A stretch of 64,000 bases of DNA from Alloactinosynnema sp. L-07 (GTDB lineage Bacteria; Actinomycetota; Actinomycetes; Mycobacteriales; Pseudonocardiaceae): contig NZ_LN850107.1 of the NCBI RefSeq assembly GCF_900070365.1, positions 248,001 through 312,000 of the forward strand, read 5' to 3'. Numbering within the stretch: the stretch's first letter is position 1; every line of letters starts with the position of its first letter. A program made the translations under genes and the position numbers. Below are positions 1-8,709 of this stretch, one piece after another. Below the pieces are notes generated by a model. It saw only the letters and a list, made by a program, of their open reading frames with translations, was not told the DNA's origin and did not search any database.

Positions 1-116
1 CCCCGTTCCCAGCGTCCGACAGTGGAGAATTCCACTCCCACTGCCGCCCCGAAGCTCTCCTGGGTGTAGCCCATCTGCTCACGCCGCGCGGCGAACGCAT
101 CTCGCCGGTTGCCCAT
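1..116 (-). CDS. HTH (XRE-type) regulator, N-terminal fragment cut by window edge
   Basis: Reading leftwards from an ATG at 116-114, the first 38 residues form a Cro/C1-type helix-turn-helix containing GYTQESFGAAVG followed by STVGRWERG. A purine-rich ribosome site (GGGGCGAGG) lies just upstream. The same QES...GRWERG pattern begins the regulator at 17939-19219, so this is probably a paralogue with a TPR tail lying outside the window. It is divergent from the TPR protein at 404. The family call is good; the target is unknown. Confidence 0.75.
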   Translation of the reverse strand, partial: MGNRRDAFAARREQMGYTQESFGAAVGVEFSTVGRWER

Positions 117-403
117 GAACACCACCTCGCCCCTTGGTCACCTGCCACGATAGCCAGCTACCGGTCAAGACTGATCACCCGCTCGGCGAGCTGCACCCGT
201 TCGGACTACCACCTCAGAAAAGTCGTTTATGCAGGTCACATGTGGTGCCGCCTCATTGTCGCCCAGTGGCCGCCTCATCGGCGCTCTGGCTGTCGTTGAT
301 CACCGAGCGTTGACTGGCCTGGCCTGGCCGCTGTCCGGGCCGGTGTCCGCTTCGCCGCAGCCCGAGTGTCCGGAACCGTTTTGCCGAGACGTGCCGCTGA
401 GGG
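117..403. promoter_or_regulatory. Divergent intergenic region between two regulators
   Basis: No convincing gene is present. The stretch separates the leftward XRE regulator from the rightward TPR regulator and must hold both promoters. I could not pick out clear -35/-10 boxes or a strong palindrome. Confidence 0.35.
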
Positions 404-1873
404 GTGAGTGGTGGTGAGACCGCACTCCGCTTTGGCGGGTTCCCACTCGCGGGTGCGCTGGTGGGAGTGCTCGATCCACCGCTGTCCGTGAGTGCGACGC
501 ATCAGCCCAACCTCGCTTTGACCCGTCTGGTCGAGGCATCTGGTGCGGCGAAGAAATCGTTGGCTTTCCGGCTCAACCAGCTTGCGGAGACCGCCGGGCT
601 GAAGACGCACTACACCCACACCAGTTGGACGAACTGGATGAAGAGGGGAATGCGGCCAGCGCAGGCGGTACGCCCGCTTATCGCTCAAGTCCTCGAAGAA
701 CGGCTCGGACGACCGGTCAGCCTGGCGGAGATCGACCTTGATCACGATCCTGGGGTCGACTCGAGTGTCGGATTGGAGTTCCCGCGCGAGCTCGGTACTG
801 CGGTGCAAGTCGCGACCAGGTTCTGGAGCCAGGTGGACCATCGCGACAACCGAGTCCCCGGCGTCGCTGTCGTCAACTACAACACCCCGGTGCGTCGTTG
901 GCTTGCGCTTCCCGTTGACGACACCGCCGCCTCGCGGTCACCCGCAGCCTTCCGGCGTGTTGGGAAAGCCGATGTCGTCGAACTGCTCGAAACAGCCGAA
1001 CAGGCCCGGCAGTGGGATTCTCGCTACGGGGGCGGCAACTGGCGATCGTCTCAGCTCACCGTCTGCCTCAAAGAGCGAGCGGCCCCGCTACTGCACGGCT
1101 CCTACAGCGACGCCGTCGGACGCCGGCTGTTCACCGCCACGGCGCAGCTCGCCCGGCTCGCCGGGTGGACCGCGTTCGACAATGGCGATCACGCCACCGC
1201 CCAGCGGCACTACATCCAGGCGCTGCGCCAGGCCCGCGCCGCGGGGGATGTCCAGCTCGGCGGCTACGTGTTGACCTGCATGGCCCTGCAGTGCAGCCTC
1301 GGCGGCTTCCACGACGACGCGATCGACATGGCCGACAGCGCGTTTCATCGCGTCGGCGGGCACGCCACTCCGCGCGTGAAGGGCTTCTTCAAGCTGATAG
1401 AGGCCCGCATCTGGGCGCGCAGCGGCAACGCCCGCATGGCCGACGGCGCCCTCGCCACGGCCGAGCGCCTGCTTGACGCCGCAAGCTCCCGCACCGGCGA
1501 CGACCCGGCCTGGATTGACTTCTTCGACGAGCACCGGCTCGCCTCCGACGCAGTTGAGATCCACCGCGATCTCGGTCGGCCGCGCGAGGCGCAGCGCTGG
1601 AACGAGTTAGCCGCCATGCCTACCGACACCTTCGCCAGGGCGTACGCCATCCGTCAAAGCGTCCTCGGCAGCACCTACCTGCAGGAATACCAGCCCGATC
1701 TCGAACACGCTCTGGACCACGGCCACCGCGCCGTGTCCGCTCTCGCTGTTGTCAGCTCGGCCCGCGCGGTGGACTACCTCCACGCTTTGATCTCCCGGAT
1801 GTCACGCTGGCGCACCGACCCCCACGTAGCCGAACTGACACGTCGGGTAAAGAGCGAAATATATGCGGCCTGA
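404..1873 (+). CDS. Tetratricopeptide-type transcriptional regulator
   Basis: The protein has 489 residues if it starts at GTG 404; GTG 488 is an alternative start with poorer support. Residues about 35-105 resemble the degenerate helix-turn-helix of actinomycete regulators (LALTRLVEASGAAKKSLAFR, later ERLGRPVSLAEI). The rest is alpha-helical with TPR-like repeats such as GDHATAQRHYIQALRQARAA and GYVLTCMALQC. Proteins of this shape commonly sit beside actinomycete specialised-metabolism or plasmid genes. It reads toward the kinase and deazaguanine operon and is a plausible regulator of it; this is inferred from position only. Confidence 0.7.
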   Translation: MSGGETALRFGGFPLAGALVGVLDPPLSVSATHQPNLALTRLVEASGAAKKSLAFRLNQLAETAGLKTHYTHTSWTNWMKRGMRPAQAVRPLIAQVLEERLGRPVSLAEIDLDHDPGVDSSVGLEFPRELGTAVQVATRFWSQVDHRDNRVPGVAVVNYNTPVRRWLALPVDDTAASRSPAAFRRVGKADVVELLETAEQARQWDSRYGGGNWRSSQLTVCLKERAAPLLHGSYSDAVGRRLFTATAQLARLAGWTAFDNGDHATAQRHYIQALRQARAAGDVQLGGYVLTCMALQCSLGGFHDDAIDMADSAFHRVGGHATPRVKGFFKLIEARIWARSGNARMADGALATAERLLDAASSRTGDDPAWIDFFDEHRLASDAVEIHRDLGRPREAQRWNELAAMPTDTFARAYAIRQSVLGSTYLQEYQPDLEHALDHGHRAVSALAVVSSARAVDYLHALISRMSRWRTDPHVAELTRRVKSEIYAA

Positions 1874-1893
1874 GTACGGAAAGAGCCTTGATC

Positions 1894-2721
1894 GTGACAA
1901 CCTCTGACATACTCAAAATCAACCTTCCGAACCCTGCCCTGATAATTCTCGTCGGCTTGCAGGGGAGCGGCAAAAGCACCTTCGCATACCGGCACTTTGC
2001 ACCCGTTGAGATCCTCTCGATGGATGAGTTCCGTGCCCGGATGTGCAACGACCCGGCCAGTCAGTCGAACAGCTCCCCGGCGCGCAAGCAACTAATTGAC
2101 ATGCTCCGCCAACGCCTCCGGAACAGAGTCACCACCGTGGTTGACTCCACGAACCTCCGCAGCGATCAGCGTGCGGAACTCCTCGACATAGCGGCCGAGT
2201 TTGAGATACCTGTGATCGCCCTGGTCTTCACCGCCAGCGTCGAGCGGTGTCGAGAGCGCATTGACAACCGGGCGAGCATCATCCGTGATGACGTCCTCGC
2301 TCGGAACGCCGATCTGTTGGACCAGACGCTGCGCGACATCGGTGACGAAGGCCATTTCGCAGTGTTTCGTCTTGGCAATGAGCAAGCGGAGTCAATCAGG
2401 TTCGAGCACGCCTTTCCTGACGATCCTGACCCGGACCGCTGGTTCGAGGTCGAGCAGTTCCGTCCGCGCGCATGGGTATTCCGGCACCCTGCCGACGAAC
2501 TCCGGCGTCACCCTGCGGTTCTCGCCGAGGTACGGCCGACCTGGGACTTCATGGCACGCGTCGCCGCCGATATGGCGCTCGGCGCACAGACTGCGTCGGC
2601 GAACATGCAGGCCCGCGCGCAGGTCGGCGCTGAACTGCACGTACGGCTGCCGCACTGCCTGCCCATCCACCTCGTGGCCCGCCGTACCGGCTGGGAGCGC
2701 AAGCCGCCACACGCCGGGTGA
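1894..2721 (+). CDS. P-loop kinase/ATPase, polynucleotide-kinase-like
   Basis: A Walker A motif GLQGSGKST lies near the N-terminus, followed by MDEFR and DSTNLR segments typical of AAA_33/T4-polynucleotide-kinase-like small kinases (residues about 15-165). About 100 further residues at the C-terminus, including RPRAWVFRHP, have no assigned role. GTG 1894 is preferred because GGAAAGAG sits eight bases before it; TTG 1888 would leave only two. The gene directly precedes the queD gene and may act on a nucleoside or sugar of that pathway. The substrate cannot be read from sequence. Confidence 0.65.
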   Translation: MTTSDILKINLPNPALIILVGLQGSGKSTFAYRHFAPVEILSMDEFRARMCNDPASQSNSSPARKQLIDMLRQRLRNRVTTVVDSTNLRSDQRAELLDIAAEFEIPVIALVFTASVERCRERIDNRASIIRDDVLARNADLLDQTLRDIGDEGHFAVFRLGNEQAESIRFEHAFPDDPDPDRWFEVEQFRPRAWVFRHPADELRRHPAVLAEVRPTWDFMARVAADMALGAQTASANMQARAQVGAELHVRLPHCLPIHLVARRTGWERKPPHAG

Positions 2722-2813
2722 TCCGTGAGCCCCCTCGTGAGCCCTCCCGCCGCGATCCACATCGCGATTGCATGAGAGCTGGTCACAAGCAGTACACGAC
2801 GAAAGGACGGACC

Positions 2814-3608
2814 GTGAGACCCCACCCAGCGAGCTCAACCCGAGGCGCGGTGAGCGACCTGGCTCGGGGGCGCTACCGCATCGGCGACGGCAGCTTCTCG
2901 TTCGCTGCGGCGCACCGCCTCACCAAACTGCCCGACGCCGAGAACAAGGCAGCGCGACCCCACGGGCACACCTTCACCGTCGAGGTCGAGCTCACCGACA
3001 CCGAACTGCTGGCGCCCGGTTTCGTGGCGGACTACGCCGAACTCGCCCCCGTCGGTGAGTACCTCAAGCGCGAACTGGACCATCGCGACCTGAACGCCTT
3101 GTTCACCTTCGACACCACCACCGACGCGCTCGCCCAGCACCTCACCGCGTGGTTCCTGGCCCACATGCCACCCGAGCGGGGAAAGCAGCTCCGCGCCATC
3201 CACGTCGGCCTCGGCACAGCCACGGCGGCGTGCCGGCATGTCGATGACGAGTCGTTCACCTTCGAGGCTGCCCACCATCTGGAGGGCCTGCCGGGCGGAC
3301 ACAAGTGCGGCTGGCCTCACGGCCACTCTTATCGGGTGGCCCTCCGGCTGGACTCGCAGACGGATCCCCGCCGCCGCGCCAGGCTCCGCGCCCTGCTCGC
3401 CGAGTACCTCGACCTCCACCTGGACCACCACGACCTGAACGCCGTGCTCCCGTTCCAGCCGACATCGGAACTGCTTGCCGAGCACCTGTATGCGTGGACC
3501 CTCAGCCAAGCCAACGCACGAGAGGCCGCCGTGGTCCAGGCGGTTCGCGTCTGGGAGTCGCCGCGCCGATGGGCCGAGTTCAGCCAGGATGAGTGGAGCG
3601 GCCGGTGA
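2814..3608 (+). CDS. queD: Tandem 6-carboxytetrahydropterin synthase (two QueD/PTPS domains)
   Basis: QueD converts dihydroneopterin triphosphate to 6-carboxytetrahydropterin, the step before QueE. This 264-residue protein holds two such domains (about 20-137 and 143-255), twice the usual length. Domain 2 keeps the catalytic set: Cys in HKCGWPHGHSY, the zinc histidines, Asp-His in DHHDLNAV and Glu in VWES. Domain 1 keeps the HGH and DHRDLNAL motifs, but the Cys position reads NKAARPHGH and the C-terminal Glu is absent, so it is probably inactive or structural. GTG 2814 follows GAAAGGACGG. Its stop overlaps the queE start. The family is clear; the reason for the duplication is inferred. Confidence 0.88.
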   Translation: MRPHPASSTRGAVSDLARGRYRIGDGSFSFAAAHRLTKLPDAENKAARPHGHTFTVEVELTDTELLAPGFVADYAELAPVGEYLKRELDHRDLNALFTFDTTTDALAQHLTAWFLAHMPPERGKQLRAIHVGLGTATAACRHVDDESFTFEAAHHLEGLPGGHKCGWPHGHSYRVALRLDSQTDPRRRARLRALLAEYLDLHLDHHDLNAVLPFQPTSELLAEHLYAWTLSQANAREAAVVQAVRVWESPRRWAEFSQDEWSGR

Positions 3609-4318
3609 CGATCACGTTGGCCGACGACGAGCTGCTCGTCGCGGAGACGTTTGGCCCGACCGTGCAGGGCGAGGGGCCGTCGATGGGGCGTCGTGCAGTG
3701 TTCATCCGGCTGATGAACTGCAACCTGACCTGCCAGGACTGCGACACGCCCTACACCTGGGACGACACCCGGTTCGACCTGGACGCCGAAGGCACTGTCG
3801 CTTCGATCAGCGACCTGCTGGCCTGGGCGACGGAGCAGCCGGTCGATCTCGTGGTGATCACGGGCGGCGAGCCGCTGATGCAGCAGGGCCGCCTCATCGC
3901 ACTTGTGCAAGGGCTCGTGGACGCTGGGCTACAGGTGGAGATCGAGACCAACGGCACGATCGCGCCCGCACCGGATCTGCTCGCGTCTGTCACCCGGTTC
4001 AACGTGTCGCCGAAGCTATCGAGCTTCGGCGCTGGGATGCCGATCTCGAAGCGGATCAAGGGCCGGGTGCTCGGCCACTTCGCGGCCAGTGGCCGGGCCG
4101 TGTTCAAGTTCGTCGTCTCCAGCACTGCCGACCTTGACGAGATCACCGAGCTCGTCGCCGACCACGATCTGGCACCGGTCTACGTGATGCCCGAAGGTCG
4201 GACCGCCGAGGAGGTCACGAGGCGGCTGGCCGAGATCGCCGACCCGGCCATCGAGCGCGGCTTCCACCTGACCACGCGGCTGCACGTGCTCGCCTGGGGA
4301 GACCAGCGTGGCCGCTGA
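3605..4318 (+). CDS. queE: 7-carboxy-7-deazaguanine synthase (radical SAM)
   Basis: QueE rearranges 6-carboxytetrahydropterin to 7-carboxy-7-deazaguanine with S-adenosylmethionine and a 4Fe-4S cluster. The QueE-type cluster motif CNLTCQDC (C-x3-C-x2-C) follows GPTVQGEGPSMGRRAVFIRL, and the SAM-binding ITGGEP and later SPKLS segments are present. Length, about 237 residues, is normal. GTG 3605 overlaps the queD stop as GTGA; GTG 3593 is an alternative four codons longer. It is the second step of preQ0 synthesis, between queD and queC genes. Confidence 0.93.
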   Translation: MTITLADDELLVAETFGPTVQGEGPSMGRRAVFIRLMNCNLTCQDCDTPYTWDDTRFDLDAEGTVASISDLLAWATEQPVDLVVITGGEPLMQQGRLIALVQGLVDAGLQVEIETNGTIAPAPDLLASVTRFNVSPKLSSFGAGMPISKRIKGRVLGHFAASGRAVFKFVVSSTADLDEITELVADHDLAPVYVMPEGRTAEEVTRRLAEIADPAIERGFHLTTRLHVLAWGDQRGR

Positions 4319-5060
4319 CCTTGCCGCCGGCCGTGCCGACGTGCCGCCTTATGAGGCCACCCGCGGTGTGCTGATCACCGTCGAAGGGATCTGGGGCGCA
4401 GGGAAAACCTCGACCGCCACCGCGCTGGGCGAGCGGCTGACCGCCGCCGGGTTCTCGACCTGCGTCATGCACTACAGGCCCCGCCACGGCGTCGTCGAAC
4501 GCCTGTCGGACATGCTCGACACCGCGCCGCTGCGTCGCCGCGACGGACTTGGCGGCTACGACGCGGCGCACCACGCCACGGTCGACGTCCTGCTGCGGTT
4601 GTGTCGGGAGTCCTACAACCACCGCGTCCTCTACCGGCCGGTGCTGGCCGAGCATGACGTCGTCGTCATCGACCACGGCGTGTACTCCAAGCTCGCCTAC
4701 GCCCTGGCGGTGTTGTCCGAACAACACCCCGACGTGGACCCGACGCTGCTGCTGGAGCAAGTCCGCGCGGTCGCCGCCCCGTGGTTCCTGCACCCCGACG
4801 TCGCGCTGTGGCTGGACATGCCCTGGCCTCTGGCTCGCGAACGCGCCATCACCCGAGGCCGCGGCGGCGGCAACCCTGGCTCGGTGGAGCGGCTGTTGTT
4901 CCTGCCTCGCTACAGCCACGCCTACCGCATGATCGCCGACGCCCTCCCCGACCGCATCCGGCGGATCCGGGTCGGCACCCGAACCACGCCGAGCGTGCTG
5001 GCCGAGATCGACGAACTGCTCTCGCCCGTGCTGCACACCCAGACAGGAGCGTTGCGATGA
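4308..5060 (+). CDS. Thymidylate-kinase-like P-loop kinase
   Basis: The protein begins its kinase domain at about residue 20 with TVEGIWGAGKTSTA, a Walker A of the dTMP kinase type, followed by VVIDHGVYSKLAYAL and a lid-like RGRGGGNPGS. At 250 residues it is somewhat longer than standard Tmk. GTG 4308 has GGGGAG six bases upstream; it overlaps queE by 11 bp, and its stop overlaps the queC ATG. Being set between queE and queC suggests it phosphorylates a pathway nucleoside or nucleotide monophosphate rather than dTMP. That is inference. Confidence 0.78.
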   Translation: MAADLAAGRADVPPYEATRGVLITVEGIWGAGKTSTATALGERLTAAGFSTCVMHYRPRHGVVERLSDMLDTAPLRRRDGLGGYDAAHHATVDVLLRLCRESYNHRVLYRPVLAEHDVVVIDHGVYSKLAYALAVLSEQHPDVDPTLLLEQVRAVAAPWFLHPDVALWLDMPWPLARERAITRGRGGGNPGSVERLLFLPRYSHAYRMIADALPDRIRRIRVGTRTTPSVLAEIDELLSPVLHTQTGALR

Positions 5061-5770
5061 CCGACACTCGGGTCCCCGAGGTCCTGCTGTTCTCCGCCGG
5101 GTTGGACTCTTACCCCGCCTGGCACTACCTCGGCCGCCCGCCGGGCCTGTACTTCGACCTCGATCATCGCTACGCCCGTCAGGAACGCGCGGCCATCGCC
5201 GCGCTCGCCGACGCCGCCGGGATCGAGGTCGAGATCAGCGACGAACTGCGGCTCGGGGCGTGGGAAGCCGAGGACGCGATCATCCCGCTGCGCAACGTGC
5301 ACCTGGCGATGCTCGCGGCCAACCGCGCCGAAGTGGTGTGGTGCATCGGTGTCAAGGGCGATCACACCCTCGACAAGAGCCGCGAGGCGTTCGCCGACAT
5401 GGGCCGGTTCATCGCCCGTTTCTCGGAGCAGCCGACCCGAGTCGACAGCCCGTTCTGGGACATGACCAAGACCGAGATCATCGCCTGGTACCTCGCGCAG
5501 GGCCTGCCGCTAGACCACTTGCTGCTGACGTTCTCCTGCAGCCGCACCGACGGCAGCACCGTGCATTGCGGCCGGTGCCCCAGTTGCCTGCGCCGCTGGA
5601 CGTCCCTGGTCAACAACGGCGTCGAGGCCGAGTTCGAGCAGCAGCCCTGGACCTGGGACCGGGTCCGCGAGTTCTACATCCCGGCCATGCGCGATGGCCG
5701 ATACCCCGACCACCGGGCTCATGAGTTCTTCGCCGCGCTGGCCACCGTCGGCGCGGCTATGGCCAGCTGA
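5057..5770 (+). CDS. queC: 7-cyano-7-deazaguanine (preQ0) synthase
   Basis: QueC turns 7-carboxy-7-deazaguanine and ammonia into preQ0 using ATP. The PP-loop motif is SAGLDS (residues 13-18), a mild variant of SGGxDS. A zinc site is formed by Cys161, Cys171, Cys174 and Cys177 (CSRTDGSTVHCGRCPSC). The 237-residue length is typical. ATG 5057 overlaps the preceding stop as ATGA. No QueF reductase or transglycosylase follows, so preQ0 appears to be diverted to another product. Confidence 0.92.
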   Translation: MTDTRVPEVLLFSAGLDSYPAWHYLGRPPGLYFDLDHRYARQERAAIAALADAAGIEVEISDELRLGAWEAEDAIIPLRNVHLAMLAANRAEVVWCIGVKGDHTLDKSREAFADMGRFIARFSEQPTRVDSPFWDMTKTEIIAWYLAQGLPLDHLLLTFSCSRTDGSTVHCGRCPSCLRRWTSLVNNGVEAEFEQQPWTWDRVREFYIPAMRDGRYPDHRAHEFFAALATVGAAMAS

Positions 5771-5805
5771 CCAACCCTGCCGACCCTCGATCGAGGAGCA
5801 TCTCC

Positions 5806-6258
5806 ATGAAGGCATACATCGCCGCACCGCTGTTCTGCGACGCGGAGAAAGGTTTCAACCTCCAGGTCGACGCCGCGGTACGTGCCCTCGGCCTCGACAC
5901 CTTTCTGCCCCAGCGTGACGGCGGCGAAGCCGCCCCCTTGGTCCGCCAGGGCCTGGACGAGGACACCGTCCGGCGCCGGCTCTACGAGCTGGACTGCGCC
6001 GCGATCACCGAGTGCGCGATCTTCGTGTTCATCCTCGACGGCCGTGTCCCCGACGAGGGCGGCTGCGTGGAACTCGGTATGGCTCGCGCCTGCGGCGCGG
6101 ACTGCTTCGGGCTGCAGACCGATTCCCGCCGCTTCGGCGGCACCGACTCCAACAACCTGATGATCGACTACTCGCTCAACGGCGGCATCGCCCGCTCGAT
6201 CGACGAGCTCAGCGACATGCTGCGCGCCCACCTCGACGCGCTGACGCCCGTTGCCTGA
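5806..6258 (+). CDS. Nucleoside 2-deoxyribosyltransferase-family protein
   Basis: The 150-residue protein starts KAYIAAPLF, the nucleotide-fold N-terminus of this family, and carries ILDGR, PDEGGCVELGMA (candidate catalytic Glu89) and a late NNLM segment. Family members exchange bases on deoxyribose or hydrolyse the N-glycosidic bond of nucleotides, as MilB and RCL do. A GAGGAG ribosome site lies eight bases before the ATG. In this operon it is the only visible candidate for making or breaking a glycosidic bond to preQ0, since no phosphoribosyltransferase is present. Direction and substrate are unknown. Confidence 0.82.
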   Translation: MKAYIAAPLFCDAEKGFNLQVDAAVRALGLDTFLPQRDGGEAAPLVRQGLDEDTVRRRLYELDCAAITECAIFVFILDGRVPDEGGCVELGMARACGADCFGLQTDSRRFGGTDSNNLMIDYSLNGGIARSIDELSDMLRAHLDALTPVA

Positions 6259-6306
6259 CCGAAACCTCCAGCTTGCCAAATCACTGATTCGACAAGGAGT
6301 CTCGCC

Positions 6307-7233
6307 ATGCCCCTAGGCGTCAATCTTTGCTTCGCCGTCAAGCGGATGCCGGAACCGGAACGCTGGGCCGCGTTCGTACGCGAAGAGCTCGGCCTCGACC
6401 GGGTGCAGTTCACGTTCGACCTGCTCGACCCCTGGTGGCCCGACGAGCAGCGCGCCCGGCTGGCCTGCCGGGTACGCGACGCCGCCGCGGCGTACGACCT
6501 GGTCATCGACTCGTGCTTCGTCGGACTGGCGCACTACGTGCCCAGCGGCCTGCTCGACCCGGACGCCGACGCCCGCGCCGCCGCCCTGACCTGGTGGCAA
6601 CGCGCCATCGACCTCACCGCCGAACTCGGCGCTCCGGCCGTCGGAGGTCCGATGGGCACTATCAGCGAGGCCGACGCCGCCGACACCAACCGCCGCAACG
6701 ACCGCCAGAACGAGCTCGTCGACCACCTCGAACGACTCGCCCGCCGCGCCGCCGACAGCGGAGTACGCGAGCTGCTGGTCGAGCCGACCCCAATCCTGCG
6801 GGAGTACCCGGCCTACATCGACCACTGCCAGACCCTGCTGAACACCCTGCGCGGGCGCGGGGTCGACAACGTCGGGCTCACGCTGGATACCGGGCACACG
6901 ATGTTCCAACGGCTGCACGGTGCCGACGCCGGGATCGAGAGCTGGATCCACAACCTCGGCTCGCGCATCCGACAGATCCACCTGGACAACACCGACGGCC
7001 ACGGCGACCCGCACTGGGGCTGGCCGCACCCGCAGGGCACGTTTGACGTCGGCGCCCTCGCCGCCTGCCTGGCCGACAACAACCTCTCCGACATCTCGGT
7101 GATCCTGGAGGTCTACCCGCGGTTCGAGGACAACACCGCCGAGGTGCTGAAGCTGATCGCCAGCTCCGTCGAACACTGCCGCGCCCACTTCCCCGTCGAC
7201 GCCCAGGTGGTCCGCGATGCTGCCGCTGGCTGA
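6307..7233 (+). CDS. Sugar phosphate isomerase/epimerase, xylose-isomerase-like TIM barrel
   Basis: The 308 residues fit the AP-endonuclease-2/xylose-isomerase-like barrel. Likely metal ligands appear in order: Glu in LLVEPTP, Asp-His in LTLDTGHTMF, His in IRQIHLDNTDGHGDPH, and Glu in VILEVYPRFED. AAGGAG lies eight bases before ATG 6307. The next gene starts inside its 3' end (17-bp overlap). It probably isomerises or epimerises a sugar or sugar phosphate destined for the cluster product; the exact substrate cannot be set from sequence. Confidence 0.8.
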   Translation: MPLGVNLCFAVKRMPEPERWAAFVREELGLDRVQFTFDLLDPWWPDEQRARLACRVRDAAAAYDLVIDSCFVGLAHYVPSGLLDPDADARAAALTWWQRAIDLTAELGAPAVGGPMGTISEADAADTNRRNDRQNELVDHLERLARRAADSGVRELLVEPTPILREYPAYIDHCQTLLNTLRGRGVDNVGLTLDTGHTMFQRLHGADAGIESWIHNLGSRIRQIHLDNTDGHGDPHWGWPHPQGTFDVGALAACLADNNLSDISVILEVYPRFEDNTAEVLKLIASSVEHCRAHFPVDAQVVRDAAAG

Positions 7234-8680
7234 GCTGTACCCGCGCGACCGGCTCGCGGTCGAGGTGTCGCTGTGGTCGGCCGACCTGGCCGACCTGGGC
7301 GCGGACGTCGCTCGGCTGGCCCCCTACGCCGACGTCTTCCACATCGACGCCTCCGACACCCGCTTCGTGCCCAGCCCGCTGTTCTTCCCAGACCTCATCG
7401 CGGCGCTGCGACCGCACACGGAGGTGCCGTTCCACGTCCACATCATGGCCGAGCGCGCCCTGCCCCTGGTCGAAGCGTTCGCCCAAGCCGGGGTGGACCT
7501 GCTGTCCGTACACGCGGAGGCCGACGACGTCCGCGACGCCCTGCACGCAGTCCGCGCGCTGGGCGGCACCGCTGGCATCGCACTGCGCCTGGACACACCC
7601 GTCGACACCATCGCCGCGTACCTCGACGACGTTGACTTCGTGGTCCTCATCGGCACACCGCTGGGCACCAAGGGCACCACGATGGACCCGACGGCGCCGG
7701 ATCGCCTCCGGCGCCTACGGGCGCTGGCCGCCCGCACCGGCCGAGACCAGCTTCGTGTCATCGCCGACGGCGGCATCCGCGAGGACACCGTTCCCTCGCT
7801 CGCCGACGCCGGCGCCGACGCCGTGGTCGCCGGATCGTTGTTGCTGGGCAGCGACGACCTCGCGGCCACCACCACATGGCTGCACAACCAGCGGCGCGAC
7901 CCGACGTTCGACGGACAGCGTGCCGAGGAGCGGACGACACCGGCCGCGGCAGGCCCGCTGGAGAGCTGGGTGGTCAGCGTCGACCTGTGGGGAACGCTGA
8001 TCACCTACGGCGACCGCGATGCCGAGGCCGCCTGGCGGATCCGCGAGTTCGAGACCGTGCTCGCCGACTTCGGCCACGACCTGCCCTCGGACCAGATCCG
8101 TGAGGCGATCCTCACCGTGCGCGCGGACACCCAGCAACGCCAACGCACGACCGGCGAACAACCTCCGGTGCGCGGCCAAGTCGAGCAGATGCTCACCGTC
8201 ATGGACCTGGCCCCGGACACGAGGCTGGTCGACACCCTGCTCGTGCCGCACACCCACGCGGTCCTGCGGGCGTGCCCCGACCTCATCCCCGGCGCGCACA
8301 ACGCGCTCTGGGCACTGAGGCAGGCCGGAGCCCGGCTCGTGCTGACCTCCAACACCCTCGCCACCCCGGCGTCCGTGTCCCGTCTCATCCTCGACGACCA
8401 CGACCTGGGCACGGTGTTCGACGAGACCGTCTTCTCCTCCGATGTCGGGCTGGCCAAGCCTCGCCGCGAGATGTTCGCCGCGGTCGCCGCCGCCGCGGGC
8501 GCGGACCTGGACCGAGTGGTGCACGTCGGCAACAGCCTGACCACCGACATCCAGGGCGCGCTGAACGCTGGATGCCGCGCGGTGCTGTTCAACCCGCGCG
8601 GCAAACCCTGCCCCGCCGGCGTGCGGGCTATCACCACCCTCGACCAGATGCCCGACGCCGTCCTGGCGACCTGCGCCTGA
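7217..8680 (+). CDS. Ribulose-phosphate 3-epimerase / HAD phosphatase fusion
   Basis: Residues about 1-230 form a ribulose-phosphate-epimerase barrel: EVSLWSADLADLG, HIDASDTRFVPS, HVHIM and IADGGIRED supply the expected His/Asp metal ligands. Residues about 250-480 are a HAD hydrolase: nucleophile Asp in VSVDLWGTLI, motif II LTSNT, Lys in LAKPRREMF, and motif IV HVGNSLTTD. Joining a 3-epimerase to a phosphatase suggests that a ketose phosphate is epimerised and then dephosphorylated. The 487-residue frame is uninterrupted. Epimerase-plus-phosphatase logic resembles rare ketose (psicose/allulose-type) nucleoside routes, but that analogy is only a guide. Confidence 0.85.
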   Translation: MLPLAELYPRDRLAVEVSLWSADLADLGADVARLAPYADVFHIDASDTRFVPSPLFFPDLIAALRPHTEVPFHVHIMAERALPLVEAFAQAGVDLLSVHAEADDVRDALHAVRALGGTAGIALRLDTPVDTIAAYLDDVDFVVLIGTPLGTKGTTMDPTAPDRLRRLRALAARTGRDQLRVIADGGIREDTVPSLADAGADAVVAGSLLLGSDDLAATTTWLHNQRRDPTFDGQRAEERTTPAAAGPLESWVVSVDLWGTLITYGDRDAEAAWRIREFETVLADFGHDLPSDQIREAILTVRADTQQRQRTTGEQPPVRGQVEQMLTVMDLAPDTRLVDTLLVPHTHAVLRACPDLIPGAHNALWALRQAGARLVLTSNTLATPASVSRLILDDHDLGTVFDETVFSSDVGLAKPRREMFAAVAAAAGADLDRVVHVGNSLTTDIQGALNAGCRAVLFNPRGKPCPAGVRAITTLDQMPDAVLATCA

Positions 8681-8709
8681 CCCACCACCGATCCGAGGAA
8701 AGCCGCTTT

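Noticed and set aside
229..417. Short plus-strand frame of 62 residues upstream of the TPR regulator
   Set aside because: No ribosome site, no recognisable composition, and it overlaps the expected divergent promoter region.
2814..5770. Plain queuosine operon
   Set aside because: QueF, Tgt, QueA and QueG are absent and the genes are coupled to sugar and kinase genes not used for queuosine.
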